Assembly (NCBI RefSeq): GCF_014397025.1 | Contig: NZ_JACJUO010000001.1 | Coordinates: 2,156,501 to 2,220,500, forward strand | Source of the DNA: Ochrobactrum sp. Marseille-Q0166 | Lineage (GTDB): Bacteria; Pseudomonadota; Alphaproteobacteria; Rhizobiales; Rhizobiaceae | Direction: 5' to 3' | DNA: 64,000 nucleotides | Shown here: piece by piece, positions 8,111-17,428 of the stretch | Layout: every line of letters starts with the position of its first letter | Position numbering within the stretch: position 1 is the stretch's first letter | Notes under the pieces: generated by a model | The model's input: the letters and a program-made list of their open reading frames with translations, nothing else | What the model was told of the DNA's origin: nothing | The model's database searches: none | Made by a program: the position numbers and the translations under genes

Positions 8111-9562
8111 TTATTTCTTCTTTTTTGCGCGACCTGCGAACGGATTGTCCGATGTCGTCAGCGACAGGCGGATCGGCACGCCGGGCATTTCAAATGTTTC
8201 ACGCAGACCGTTGATCAGATAACGCACATAAGACTGTGGCATTGCGTCTGGGCGCGAGCAGGAAACGACAAAGCCCGGAGGACGGGTTTTCACCTGCGTC
8301 ATATATTTGACCTTCAGGCGACGACCCGAAACAGCCGGTGGCGGCTGATGCGCAATCACGCCAGCAAGCCAGCGATTGAGACGACCTGTCGAGATACGGC
8401 GGTTCCAGATCTCATGGGTTTTGACAAGGTTTTCCATCAGCTTGTCGAGCCCCTGACCGCGCTCACCGGAGATCGGCACAGCGCGGATGCCACGCACCTG
8501 CGGTAGAAGACGTGCCGTCTTTTCATGAAGATCGGCCAGAACCATCTGACGGTCTTCGATCAAATCCCATTTGTTAAACGCGATGATCGGCGCACGGCCC
8601 TCGCGGATAATCAGATCGGCAATCTGCAAATCCTGCTTTTCAAACGGGATTGTTGCGTCGAGAACGATGATCACCACTTCAGCAAAGCGAATGGCGCGCA
8701 GGCCATCGGCAACCGATAGCTTCTCAAGCTTTTCCTGAACGCGCGATTTGCGGCGCAGACCAGCAGTGTCGAACAACTTGATCTTGCGACCACGCCATTC
8801 CCAATCAACGGAAATCGAATCGCGGGTGATACCGGCTTCGGGACCTGTGAGCAGACGGTCTTCACCGAGCATCGTATTGATCATTGTCGACTTGCCCGCA
8901 TTGGGACGCCCGACGATGGCAATACGCAGCGGCTTCGACGCATCATAAGCCGGAATTTCTTCTTCATCCGGGTCTTCGATATCGTCGCCGATCAATTCGC
9001 CAACAGCCTTTGGTGTAAAGACCTCGTCGGCTTCTTCCTCTTCGCGCTCATCCGCAAAGACGCGCTCTTCGCCCAAGAGTTCGACGATCGCATCGCGAAG
9101 GTCAGGCATGCCTTGACCATGTTCCGCAGAAATCGGGCAAGGCTCGCCAAGGCCAAGCTGGAAAGCGTCATAAAGGCCCGACTGAGCGCCACGCGCTTCC
9201 GACTTGTTGGCAACCAGCACGACCGGACGGTTCGAGCGACGGACAACTTCCGCAAATGTTGCATCTGTCGGCGTAATGCCAGCTTTCGCATCGACCACAA
9301 ACAGGATCGCATCGGCTTCCTGAATAGCGGCCTCGGTCTGTGCGCGCATACGCGCTTCCAGACTGTCATTGACAGCTTCTTCAAGACCAGCCGTGTCGAT
9401 AACCTGAAACTTCAGATCATAAAGCTTTGCATCATGGATGCGCCGGTCGCGCGTAACGCCCGGCAAGTCATCGACCAGCGCCAGCTTGCGGCCGACGAGG
9501 CGATTGAAAAGTGTGGACTTGCCGACATTGGGACGCCCGACGATGGCGAGAGTGAAACCCAT
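8111..9562 (-). CDS. der: Ribosome-associated GTPase Der (EngA)
   Basis: A 483-residue double-GTPase protein, essential for 50S subunit maturation in bacteria. The first G domain begins at [12 protein letters not shown] (residues 7-18) with DTAGLEE; the second has [12 protein letters not shown] with DTAGLRRK and NKWD. An acidic linker (REEEEADE and DIEDPDEEE) separates the two, and a C-terminal KH-like domain ends in a basic tail (RAKKKK). The start ATG at 9560-9562 reads [15 protein letters not shown] membrane protein gene lies upstream on the same strand, behind a palindromic repeat. Confidence 0.96.
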   Translation of the reverse strand: MGFTLAIVGRPNVGKSTLFNRLVGRKLALVDDLPGVTRDRRIHDAKLYDLKFQVIDTAGLEEAVNDSLEARMRAQTEAAIQEADAILFVVDAKAGITPTDATFAEVVRRSNRPVVLVANKSEARGAQSGLYDAFQLGLGEPCPISAEHGQGMPDLRDAIVELLGEERVFADEREEEEADEVFTPKAVGELIGDDIEDPDEEEIPAYDASKPLRIAIVGRPNAGKSTMINTMLGEDRLLTGPEAGITRDSISVDWEWRGRKIKLFDTAGLRRKSRVQEKLEKLSVADGLRAIRFAEVVIIVLDATIPFEKQDLQIADLIIREGRAPIIAFNKWDLIEDRQMVLADLHEKTARLLPQVRGIRAVPISGERGQGLDKLMENLVKTHEIWNRRISTGRLNRWLAGVIAHQPPPAVSGRRLKVKYMTQVKTRPPGFVVSCSRPDAMPQSYVRYLINGLRETFEMPGVPIRLSLTTSDNPFAGRAKKKK

Positions 9563-9594
9563 AGGTTCGTATTACTCCGAAGAAAAGCGCGCTT

Positions 9595-9694
9595 AAAGCG
9601 TTTCGCGCTATATTAGTATTGTAAACGCTTTAAGCATTAACATTTTTTGCTTGTCGTTATCGGAAAACCGGTTCCCACTTTTCCGCTTTAAGCA
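9595..9694. repeat. RIME-like palindromic repeat, copy 2
   Basis: The space between der and the TPR-protein gene carries the same core as the other copies: CGGAAAA (9661-9667) and TTTTCCG (9679-9685) with CCGGTTCCCAC between. The left flank repeats AAGCGTTT/AAACGCTTTAAGCATTAA units, and CTTTAAGCATTAA occurs again right after the core. It ends next to the stop codon of the TPR-protein gene. Confidence 0.7.
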
Positions 9695-10378
9695 TTAACC
9701 CTGCTGAGCCTCTGGCACAGTGATGCCAGCCCCACGCATAAGATCAAGCATTGTATTGGCGCGCTGGCGGATATTCGCCGGGGCCAGTGTATCATTGGCA
9801 ATCTGTTGATAAAGCTTGACAGCATCATCAAAACGCTCTGCTTTCCAGGCAGCAAGACCGAGGGTCTCGCGCGCACTGGAGCGCATTGGATTGCCATCTG
9901 CCGAAAGCGTTTCAACACGCTTTGCAACATCATCATAAGAACCGGAATCAACGAGCAGATAAGCTGCACGCAGACGCGCTATGTCACGCATAGGTGCCGG
10001 AATTGCATTGTCGGCAGCAACCGCGTCAAAGGCCGCTACAGCCGCGGCAACATCGCCTTTCGCAGCCAGAACGGAGGCAGAGCGCAGACGTGCCAGAACC
10101 GGATAAGAACCATAACCGGTCTTTTCAAGATCATCGAGAGCGGCAATGGCTTCATCATTCTTGCCGGCGGCGGCAAGATCAAGCGCTGCGAGGAACTTGT
10201 CACCCGAAGCCGACGCTTTGCTTTCAGCCCAGTGCTGATAACCAACCCAACCCGCCGTACCGATAACGATTGCAACAGCCGCACCGATCACAATGGGGCC
10301 GAAGTTTTTCCAAACCTGTTTCGCCCGTTCCGAACGGAGTTCCTCGTTTACCTCGCGGATGAAACTGTCGTCTGCCAT
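9695..10378 (-). CDS. YfgM-like tetratricopeptide membrane protein
   Basis: A 227-residue protein of the YfgM/TPR_21 type. It has a short cytoplasmic N-terminus (MADDSFIREVNEELR), one membrane helix (about residues 27-47, IVIGAAVAIVIGTAGWVGYQ) and a periplasmic Ala-rich repeat region. YfgM proteins associate with SecYEG and periplasmic chaperones. In many Proteobacteria the order is yfgM-bamB-der; here der follows directly and no BamB-type beta-propeller gene lies between. The start ATG (10376-10378) was preferred over one 9 codons earlier because it matches the family N-terminus. Confidence 0.8.
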   Translation of the reverse strand: MADDSFIREVNEELRSERAKQVWKNFGPIVIGAAVAIVIGTAGWVGYQHWAESKASASGDKFLAALDLAAAGKNDEAIAALDDLEKTGYGSYPVLARLRSASVLAAKGDVAAAVAAFDAVAADNAIPAPMRDIARLRAAYLLVDSGSYDDVAKRVETLSADGNPMRSSARETLGLAAWKAERFDDAVKLYQQIANDTLAPANIRQRANTMLDLMRGAGITVPEAQQG

Positions 10379-10560
10379 GGACCTGCCACTCTGAGTGAAG
10401 CGCAATTTATAAGCTGCGCTCTTAAAACCGTTGATCTTAAATTCTATGTTCTGGCGCTTTTAATCGGAATTCGCGCCATATGTAAGACCCGAGAGCGAAA
10501 TAAGCTGCACCTTACCCGAACAATCTGTATTTGTGTCCGAGCTTTGCCTTATTCAACAGC

Positions 10561-10668
10561 TAAAGCGTGTCGGGCTTCATCGTATCCACTGCGCTCACTT
10601 TAGCTCTTTTGTTTTATGCATGTTGTCATCGTAAAACCGGCTCCCGCTTTTCCATGACATGCTTTAAC
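10561..10668. repeat. RIME-like palindromic repeat, copy 3
   Basis: GCATGTTGTCAT (10619-10630) pairs with ATGACATGC (10654-10662) apart from a 3-nt bulge. Between them lies a mutated core, GTAAAACCGGCTCCCGCTTTTCC, aligned to the CGGAAAA/TTTTCCG core of the other copies. The preceding AAAGCGTGTCGGGC and following CTTTAA match the family flanks. It lies directly upstream of the deacetylase start. Confidence 0.65.
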
Positions 10669-10704
10669 AGGCAACCTTTCCCCCAAACCAGCGTTCACCC
10701 ATTC

Positions 10705-11694
10705 ATGCGTATGTTTTCTTCCGTCCTTGCCATTGCAACCTCGCTTAATCTAGTCGCATCTGCTGCTCAGGCTGAAACGCCCAGGCCGCAATATGTGTTG
10801 ATTTCGTTTGATGGTGCGCATGATAACAAACTCTGGACCCGCTCGCGGGAACTGGCGAAGAACAACAACGCGCATTTCACTTACTTCCTGTCCTGCGTTT
10901 TTCTGATGGAAAAGAAAGATCGGCGCGACTACGAGCCGCCGCACAAACGCGCGGGGGCATCCAATGTCGGCTTTGCACTAAGCCATGATGAAGTCGTGAC
11001 ACGCCTCGACAATATCTGGCAGGCGCATCTGGAAGGCAATGAAATCGCCAGCCATGGCTGCGGCCATTTTGACGGCACCGACTGGACGACTGCCGACTGG
11101 GACAAGGAAATCAAGGAATTCCGCCGCATCACTGCCGATGCCTACAAGAATAACGGCATTGCGGGCGAACCAGAAGGCTGGCAGGAAATGGCACAAAACG
11201 GCATTAATGGCTTCCGTGCCCCCTATCTTGCCGCATCCAAACCTGTGCAGGACGCCTTGAAAGCCAATGGTTTCCGCTATCAGGCGTCATCCATTACACG
11301 TGGGCCGGAAGCGCCAAAGATCGATGGCTCATTTGCATCTTTCGGACTGCCGCTTATTCCTGAAGGTCCCTCACAGCGGCCCATTGTTGGCATGGATTAC
11401 AACCTTTATGTCCGCCATTCCAGGGGCAAGGAAGCTCCGGCACAGGCGGCTCAATTTGAAGAGCGCACTTATAAAACGTTTCGTGCAGCTTTCGACAAAC
11501 AATATGATGGTGAACGTATTCCTCTCCAGCTCGGCTTTCATTTTGTACTGATGAATGACGGCGCTTACTGGCGCGCCATGGAGCGGCTTGTTTCAGAGGT
11601 CTGCAACAAACCAGACGTCAAATGCACGACCTATAATGATTATCTCAACACGATCGAGGCTGCGGGAAGCGACGCCACCCAGAAACGATCGTAA
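10705..11694 (+). CDS. Exported polysaccharide deacetylase family protein
   Basis: A 329-residue protein with a Sec signal peptide (cut near AAQA, residue 22) and a NodB-homology fold. The divalent-metal His motif is visible in IASHGCGHFDG. The first motif reads SFDGAHDN instead of TFDDG, so the usual metal-binding second Asp is replaced. FRAPY gives the expected Arg-Pro motif. It probably deacetylates a cell-envelope glycan in the periplasm, but the altered motif leaves activity uncertain. The start at ATG 10705 was chosen because it begins the signal peptide; upstream codons run into repeat copy 3. Confidence 0.8.
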   Translation: MRMFSSVLAIATSLNLVASAAQAETPRPQYVLISFDGAHDNKLWTRSRELAKNNNAHFTYFLSCVFLMEKKDRRDYEPPHKRAGASNVGFALSHDEVVTRLDNIWQAHLEGNEIASHGCGHFDGTDWTTADWDKEIKEFRRITADAYKNNGIAGEPEGWQEMAQNGINGFRAPYLAASKPVQDALKANGFRYQASSITRGPEAPKIDGSFASFGLPLIPEGPSQRPIVGMDYNLYVRHSRGKEAPAQAAQFEERTYKTFRAAFDKQYDGERIPLQLGFHFVLMNDGAYWRAMERLVSEVCNKPDVKCTTYNDYLNTIEAAGSDATQKRS

Positions 11695-11751
11695 TCTCCG
11701 AATACCCACCGCCTACTCACGATTGTGTTTCCGCTACGTCGCCAACGGGTA

Positions 11752-12954
11752 TTAGTCATACTTTATAAGGGCTTCAAAACCATTCAAGCGCTTGTAAATT
11801 GAAAGAAGCTCAATAATCGTTCCCCATGATTTAATGAGATACTGGGTAGAAGATCGCACACTATCCAATGCACTTTGAATTTGGCTCATTAAACCGAGTG
11901 TCAATAAGCCAGACACAATTGAAGGGATGAGAATTATCACGGGAAACAATGCATCTGCCTGACCAAATATTGCTCGTGCAAAATTAAAATAACAATAATG
12001 TAAATACATGTGAAAATAATTTCGTCTAACATTTTTATACAACTCACGGACTGTTATCGGGCCTGCGCGATCAAACATATCTTCTCCTAGAACAAGTTCC
12101 TTACGATATGCGGCTTCCACACGTTGATTATTAAACTCCAACCCAGGCAGTTTTATCCCAACCAAAGCCAAAAAGCCGGTTCCAAATATCGCCCATATAA
12201 AGGCAGCCCACACCAAAGCGTGTGGTACATTTCCTATAAGCGGCAGCTCAGTTATCTTTCCGCCTAAGGTGGACAGCAAGGGAAGAAACACAGCTAGTGA
12301 CATTACAGCCCTTACAAGCTCAACACCGAGAGCCTCCAGCGTAGAAGAGAAACGCATCGTGTCTTCTTGCACGCGTTGAGCTGCTCCTTCAACCGTCCGT
12401 AGCGTAGTCCAATGCTCCATGTAGTAATCGTTCATTGCTGTGCGCCATCGGAAAATATAATGGCTTACAAAAAAGGAACACAGAACGTCGGCAGCAACAT
12501 ACGCGAACGCGATGCCCGCAAAATCAAAAAGTCGAGTATAAAATTCTGATGCACGAACTTCTCCGTGCGTCGACAACGCCTTTTGAACCAAATCCAAATA
12601 AGGTCCAGTCCATTCAACGAGTGTAGAGGTAGCTACGACACCAAAATAAGTAATAAAAACGATGAAAGCGGTGCCCAAAATAGACCATTTTTGCCACCGG
12701 TGTGGGCAAAAAACAGCCCAGAGAAGAAAGAATGAAAATAAGAAAACAGTTGAATATACATATAGCCAAATAGATGACTGCGTCCAGAACCGTGCAATAT
12801 TGATGATAGGCACTTCTGCCGAATTCAAGTGATGGAACCCTAACATATATCCAATTTCTCCCCCCCAATAAATCCATATTAAAACAGAAAAAAAACTCCA
12901 AACAATTGCAGATAGAAAGAAGACACGGGGGATTGGAAAGAATGAAATGAACAT
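11752..12954 (-). CDS. Second SbmA/BacA-like peptide transporter, AT-rich
   Basis: A 400-residue multi-pass membrane protein of the SbmA/BacA family, directly downstream of bacA on the same strand. Long blocks are shared with Bac[38 protein letters not shown] and [19 protein letters not shown]. The N-terminal 100 residues and the C-terminus are much more divergent. No ATPase domain is present, so it would be proton-driven like SbmA. Base composition is visibly more AT-rich than its neighbours, with many TTT, AAT and ATA codons. The start ATG (12952-12954) has an AAGGA site located inside a perfect inverted repeat. It is an old duplication or an acquired homologue. Confidence 0.87.
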   Translation of the reverse strand: MFISFFPIPRVFFLSAIVWSFFSVLIWIYWGGEIGYMLGFHHLNSAEVPIINIARFWTQSSIWLYVYSTVFLFSFFLLWAVFCPHRWQKWSILGTAFIVFITYFGVVATSTLVEWTGPYLDLVQKALSTHGEVRASEFYTRLFDFAGIAFAYVAADVLCSFFVSHYIFRWRTAMNDYYMEHWTTLRTVEGAAQRVQEDTMRFSSTLEALGVELVRAVMSLAVFLPLLSTLGGKITELPLIGNVPHALVWAAFIWAIFGTGFLALVGIKLPGLEFNNQRVEAAYRKELVLGEDMFDRAGPITVRELYKNVRRNYFHMYLHYCYFNFARAIFGQADALFPVIILIPSIVSGLLTLGLMSQIQSALDSVRSSTQYLIKSWGTIIELLSIYKRLNGFEALIKYD

Positions 12955-12957
12955 ATT

Positions 12958-12996
12958 AAATTCCTTATATAAAAATATATTTCATATAAGGAATTT
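12958..12996 (-). promoter_or_regulatory. Perfect 13-bp inverted repeat covering the ribosome-binding site of the second BacA-like gene
   Basis: Arms AAATTCCTTATAT (12958-12970) and ATATAAGGAATTT (12984-12996) with a 13-nt AT loop. On the minus strand the AAGGA site for the gene starting at 12954 lies in the start-proximal arm, 7 nt before ATG. A TTGACA hexamer at 12999-13004 and TATATT at about 12974-12979 could be a promoter whose -10 falls in the loop. It is therefore either an RNA hairpin hiding the ribosome-binding site or a DNA operator around the -10. Confidence 0.7.
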
Positions 12997-13102
12997 ATTG
13001 TCAACTAATGCAAGTAAATTTATTGTATACACTATAAATTACTACCAATTTAACATTCTAAAATGGCATAAACACTATATATTCGATGAAGAAATATTTC
13101 TA

Positions 13103-14347
13103 CTAAATCTCCACTTGAAGATTTTCCTGATCAAGCTTTGGCAGCGGTTCATTATAAATGACAGCCTCAAAGCCACGCAAGCGCTTGTAGATCGACAACA
13201 GTTCAATAATCGTCGTCCATGAGTTGACGAGATACTGAAACGACCCGCGCACCTGATCAAACACATTGAGAATCTGGTTCATCAGCCCCAGTGTCAGTTT
13301 TCCTGCGACAATCGACGGTACAAGGATCAGCGTCGGGAAAATATTGTCAGCCTGCAAATAGAAAATACGGGCCACATTGAAGTAAACATAGTGGAAGTAC
13401 AGCCGGAAATAATTCTGGCGAACATTGGAGAACAGTTCTACCATTGTCAGTGGCTCGGCGCGGTGCGCATGGTCCTCGCCATAGACCAGCTCCTTACGAT
13501 AAGCCGCTTCCACACGCTGATTGTTAAACTCCAGTCCCGGCAGCTTGATGCCGACCAGCGCCAGAAAGCCCGTGCCAAACAGCGCCCAGACGATTGCCGC
13601 CCACACCAGTGCATGCGGCACCAGCCCTATGATCGGCAGTTCGCTTACCTTGTCTGAAAACGAGAACAGCACAGGAAGAAACGCGATCAGCGTCATGATG
13701 GCCTTGATCAGATTTACGCCCAGCTGTTCAACGGTCGTCGAAAAGCGCATTGTATCTTCCTGCACTCGCTGCGCAGCGCCTTCGACCGAGCGTAGTTTCG
13801 GCCAGTGGCTCATGTAGAAATCGTTCATCGCCGTGCGCCAGCGGAAGATATAATGGCTGATGAAAAACGCGCTTAGGACACTAACAGTGACACCGACAAA
13901 GGCGATGCCTGCGAAATCGACCATGCTCCAATAAAAGTCAGCCGCCTGTACCGACCCAGGTGTTCCCAGCGCCTTCTGCACCATATCGTAAAACGGGCCA
14001 TACCAAGCGTTGACTGCAACGCTGACTTGAACACTGAAATAGGTCGCAAACAGAATCAGAGCTGAACCGAGCACAGACCATCGCTGCCACGGATGCGGCG
14101 CAAACCATGCCCAAAACGCATAAAACGCGAACACAGCAATGGTGAAATAGATGTAAAACCAGAGGAAAGGTGCAGACAAGAATAGGCTCGCACCAATAAT
14201 CGGCGCAGCATCCGCTGCCGCCGGTGGCAGACCTATAAAACTTCCGAGCGCCGCACCGCCGTCATACCAGGCAAAAATGGCAAGCAGCGACCAGACAAGC
14301 ACAGATGAAAAAAACAGCTTAGGGCGCGGAAAGAATGAAACGAACAT
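13103..14347 (-). CDS. bacA: Peptide transporter BacA (SbmA family)
   Basis: A 414-residue inner-membrane protein of the SbmA/BacA family with about seven to eight hydrophobic segments. BacA imports proline-rich and Cys-rich peptides by proton symport, is needed for very-long-chain fatty-acid modified lipid A, and is required for chronic intracellular infection or symbiosis in Rhizobiales. The family signatures [28 protein letters not shown] and [20 protein letters not shown] are intact. The start was set at ATG 14345-14347 ([10 protein letters not shown]), matching the paralogue's MFISFFPIPR; an upstream TTG adds six residues. The paralogue follows 148 nt downstream. Confidence 0.95.
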   Translation of the reverse strand: MFVSFFPRPKLFFSSVLVWSLLAIFAWYDGGAALGSFIGLPPAAADAAPIIGASLFLSAPFLWFYIYFTIAVFAFYAFWAWFAPHPWQRWSVLGSALILFATYFSVQVSVAVNAWYGPFYDMVQKALGTPGSVQAADFYWSMVDFAGIAFVGVTVSVLSAFFISHYIFRWRTAMNDFYMSHWPKLRSVEGAAQRVQEDTMRFSTTVEQLGVNLIKAIMTLIAFLPVLFSFSDKVSELPIIGLVPHALVWAAIVWALFGTGFLALVGIKLPGLEFNNQRVEAAYRKELVYGEDHAHRAEPLTMVELFSNVRQNYFRLYFHYVYFNVARIFYLQADNIFPTLILVPSIVAGKLTLGLMNQILNVFDQVRGSFQYLVNSWTTIIELLSIYKRLRGFEAVIYNEPLPKLDQENLQVEI

Positions 14348-14523
14348 GGGGCCAACCAGATACAAGATGTTGGTCCTTATTTATTGGATAGTAAATCTTC
14401 AGTTCCAGTTAAATAATTGTAAGGTTTGTCAGAACTTATATTAAGGCGCTGAGGTGCTGACACATAACGCCTTGAAAAAAGCTAATCGCGATTTGAGCCA
14501 AACCAAAGCCAAATGAGTTTCCA

Positions 14524-15714
14524 TCAATGTGCTTTGGCGTTAACGGCCCGCCCCGCAGCAAAGCCAATGATTGCCGTCATCAGCAGTGCAAAAGCTGCAA
14601 TCAGACTTGGCGCAGTAAAGGAGCCGGTATGCTGCGCCATGAAACCCGCCACAAGCGGACCGATAATCTGACCGATGCTGAAACAAACGGTCATGCGGGC
14701 CAGTGCGCGTTTGGGTGATTGTGGCGCGAGCACGCGTGCAGCCTGAAGCCCGAATGCAGTCAGTGCCATGAAAGTGAGGCCCAGCAATGTGCCTCCAATC
14801 AACGGTCCCCATGCAGGTGGAAGCAATACGCTCGCAGCAACACCGGCGGCTTCTATGAGAGCTGTCATGGCAAAAGCTGAAAACAGGCCGAATTTGCGGA
14901 TCGCAGGCGACCATAACCATATCGAGGGCGCAGCGCAGAGCCCAGTCAGCACCCACACCCCTGCCTCCATCAATCCACCGCCCTCATTGGCGCGAACAAT
15001 CGCGATGATGAAGGTTGCAGTGATCACATAGCCGAAGCCAAAAATGCCATAGGCTATTGAAATTGCGTTAAAAGCAAAGCTGTTTGGCAGTGCGGGTTCG
15101 CGCTTGCCATCATTTCCGCCAAGTGGGCCCTCTTTCACAAGGGCGACCACCAGAACCGCCAGGATCACGCTCAGAACCGCTGCCCCGATCCAGTCCATTC
15201 GCCAGTCAAAACCGAGATAACGGGTAACGGCTACAAGCACTGCTGAGAGTGCAATACCAGCCCCCACACCGCCAAAATGCAATGCGCCAAAGCCTGAGCG
15301 TTCCGCAGCGTTGATGTGGCTAAGTACGATTGCAGTTACAAGAATCATTGTTACAGCACTGACGAAACCCGCAGCAAAACGAATGACCGAGAAGAGCCAA
15401 ACGCCTTCGACCATCGCCATGAATGCACAAAGTGCAGCACTTGAAACCAAGCCTGCAAGAACACTTGGCCGTTCAATCCCCGCTGACCAGCCATAACCTG
15501 CAACAATCGCACCCAACAGATAGCCAACATAATTGGAAGAAGCGATGAAGCCTGCATCGGCAGCATTAAACCCGGCATCCACCATCATGCCGGGTAAAAT
15601 GGGCGTATAGATGAAACGACCGATACCCATCACCGCAATCATCGCGAAAAAGCCTCCAAGGGCATAGCGGAGGGCGTATTTGTGTGAGTCTGGCTGGGGC
15701 GGTGTTTTGTTCAT
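14524..15714 (-). CDS. YbfB/YjiJ-family MFS transporter
   Basis: A 396-residue, 12-helix major facilitator of the YbfB/YjiJ group. The N-terminal signature [14 protein letters not shown] and the following [10 protein letters not shown] are typical of the family, whose substrates are unknown. The start is ATG 15712-15714. It is on the same strand as the FUSC gene upstream (67-nt gap) but there is no sign of a shared pathway. A weak hairpin AAGGCG/CGCCTT (14443-14473) downstream may terminate it. Confidence 0.88.
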   Translation of the reverse strand: MNKTPPQPDSHKYALRYALGGFFAMIAVMGIGRFIYTPILPGMMVDAGFNAADAGFIASSNYVGYLLGAIVAGYGWSAGIERPSVLAGLVSSAALCAFMAMVEGVWLFSVIRFAAGFVSAVTMILVTAIVLSHINAAERSGFGALHFGGVGAGIALSAVLVAVTRYLGFDWRMDWIGAAVLSVILAVLVVALVKEGPLGGNDGKREPALPNSFAFNAISIAYGIFGFGYVITATFIIAIVRANEGGGLMEAGVWVLTGLCAAPSIWLWSPAIRKFGLFSAFAMTALIEAAGVAASVLLPPAWGPLIGGTLLGLTFMALTAFGLQAARVLAPQSPKRALARMTVCFSIGQIIGPLVAGFMAQHTGSFTAPSLIAAFALLMTAIIGFAAGRAVNAKAH

Positions 15715-15781
15715 GGCGTGGAAAATACGCCTCGCTTATCAGCATACAATTGAATTTTTCTGATGAGACGAATTACAGAAA

Positions 15782-16825
15782 CTAGGCCAGAGGTGTTGCT
15801 GTATCAGCATTTTTCGGATGCACCGGCACACTGTCCGGCTGGGCCGAATGCAGGAAATGCAGCAGCATTTCATTGACCGATTGCAGGCGGAAAGCTGCAT
15901 CGCGCCAGCTAAAGTCAATATCGTCTGGCACGGGTAGCAGACGCTCTGGCAGCTCGCCTTCATTGAGATTGCAATTATGGATAACCACTTGCAATGATTG
16001 CGCAATCCACTCCGGCGGCGCGGCTTCTTTTTTGCGCAAAGCATTTCCAAGGGCTTCGCCGAACAGCAATGCAGATGCATAAAGACGAATGCCGCGACGA
16101 TCATAGCGCCCTGCCATTTCGCTGACTTCACGCGCTACAAGCCGTCCACGTAAAGACCAGCGCGCATTGGAGCGGGCGAGTGCAATACCGTCACCCAGCG
16201 CATTGACCGCGCGCTGTGCCTGCGTGAAGTGGTTGATGGCGCTTTGGGCATGGGCAACATCATGTTTTTCCACCGCTATTGCCGATTGTTTCAAGCCCTT
16301 CAGGAGCGTGTCCACCAATCCCCTTACGGCGCGATCAATGAGCCTCACCGGATCGGGTGTCATCAAAATCTGGCTGAACAAAAGTCCGACACCCGCACCC
16401 ACCAGAACATCAATAAGTCGTGTCATTCCAGCGACTTGTGGCCCCATGGCCAGAACAAGAATGGCGGAAACGCCGGACTGGATAGCGATGGCGGGCGCCA
16501 GGCCAAACGTCGTCGCAATCACCATGGCAATGCAGGTGACGACACTCATATGCAGCACCATAATCGTATCAGGTATGAACAGCGATAATTCCCCGACAAT
16601 CACGCCGGTCGTAACGCCCGCGACGACACCAATCGCCTGTTTACCGTGATTGGGGAGATTGGGGGCAAGGCAGATCACCGCCGTAACCATCGCAAAAACA
16701 GGGCGTGGCTGACCAAGCAGCCACTGACAAATAAGCCAAGCCAAGCCTCCACCAATAGAGGCAATCAGCGCATCGCGCCAACTGACCGACCATTGCTGAA
16801 AGACCCTGTCAATTCGCTTATTCAT
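15782..16825 (-). CDS. FUSC-family (aromatic acid exporter-like) membrane protein
   Basis: A 347-residue protein with about six membrane helices in the first 165 residues and a soluble helical C-terminal half. This matches half-length FUSC/ArAE family members, which are related to p-hydroxybenzoate efflux proteins. The helix pattern WLICQWLLGQPRPVFAMVTAVICLAPNL-like region (about residues 30-58) and the basic NARWSLRGRLVAREVSEM in the soluble half support the family. The substrate cannot be told. No adjacent membrane-fusion protein is present, unlike AaeAB. Confidence 0.8.
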   Translation of the reverse strand: MNKRIDRVFQQWSVSWRDALIASIGGGLAWLICQWLLGQPRPVFAMVTAVICLAPNLPNHGKQAIGVVAGVTTGVIVGELSLFIPDTIMVLHMSVVTCIAMVIATTFGLAPAIAIQSGVSAILVLAMGPQVAGMTRLIDVLVGAGVGLLFSQILMTPDPVRLIDRAVRGLVDTLLKGLKQSAIAVEKHDVAHAQSAINHFTQAQRAVNALGDGIALARSNARWSLRGRLVAREVSEMAGRYDRRGIRLYASALLFGEALGNALRKKEAAPPEWIAQSLQVVIHNCNLNEGELPERLLPVPDDIDFSWRDAAFRLQSVNEMLLHFLHSAQPDSVPVHPKNADTATPLA

Positions 16826-16886
16826 GAACGGCCTGCCCCGTTAAGCATCAACACAAAGATACAATTTAAGGCAGAGTTTCAAATAG

Positions 16887-17237
16887 TTAAGCCTTGAAAA
16901 ACTCTTCGTACTGGTCCGGCTTGAAACCGACCGTCAGCTTGCCGTCCTTATCGAGAACCGGCCGCTTGACCATGGAAGGCTGCGCCAGCATCAACGCGCG
17001 AGCTTTGGCAGCATCGACATTCTGGCGCTCTTCTTCAGGCAGTTTGCGAAAGGTGGTGCCTGCGCGATTGAGCAGCTTTTCCCATTCTATCGTTTTCAAG
17101 AAGCGATCAATTGTTGCGGCATCCAGACCGTCCTTCTTATAGTCGTGAAAGGCATAATCAATGTCATGATCTTCAAGCCAGCTACGCGCCTTCTTCATCG
17201 TGTCACAGGCCTTGATACCGTAGATGGTCACGCTCAT
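16887..17237 (-). CDS. ArsC/Spx-family reductase-like protein (YffB type)
   Basis: A 116-residue thioredoxin-fold protein of the ArsC/Spx/MgsR group. It starts with MSVTIYGIKACDTMKKARSW, which has a single Cys (CDTM) in place of a CxxC. The family blocks HDYKKDGLD, LLNRAGTTFRKL, PSMVKRPVLDKDG and VGFKPDQYEEFF are all present. The Arg of KRPVL is the usual substrate-binding residue. YffB-type proteins probably use glutathione, but no physiological substrate is known. The start ATG (17235-17237) follows AAAGGAG; a longer frame upstream lacks a site. Confidence 0.86.
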   Translation of the reverse strand: MSVTIYGIKACDTMKKARSWLEDHDIDYAFHDYKKDGLDAATIDRFLKTIEWEKLLNRAGTTFRKLPEEERQNVDAAKARALMLAQPSMVKRPVLDKDGKLTVGFKPDQYEEFFKA

Positions 17238-17428
17238 TATCGACTCCTTTGATCTTGTGCCGCGATCAAAAGCCATCCATCAAACTGTTGCAACCCCTAT
17301 CTCACATAAAGAACAATCAAGCCGTTTCGCCGTATTCTCGCCATAAAATCGCCACTGAAAATATAATCTCAACATCAGATTGCCACCGGAATAATCACCT
17401 TTTCAGTCGCGAAAAGGGATTTTCAAGC

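Noticed and set aside
11700..11757. AATACCC/GGGTATT inverted pair behind the deacetylase gene
   Set aside because: The 7-bp arms are too far apart for a terminator and there is no T run.
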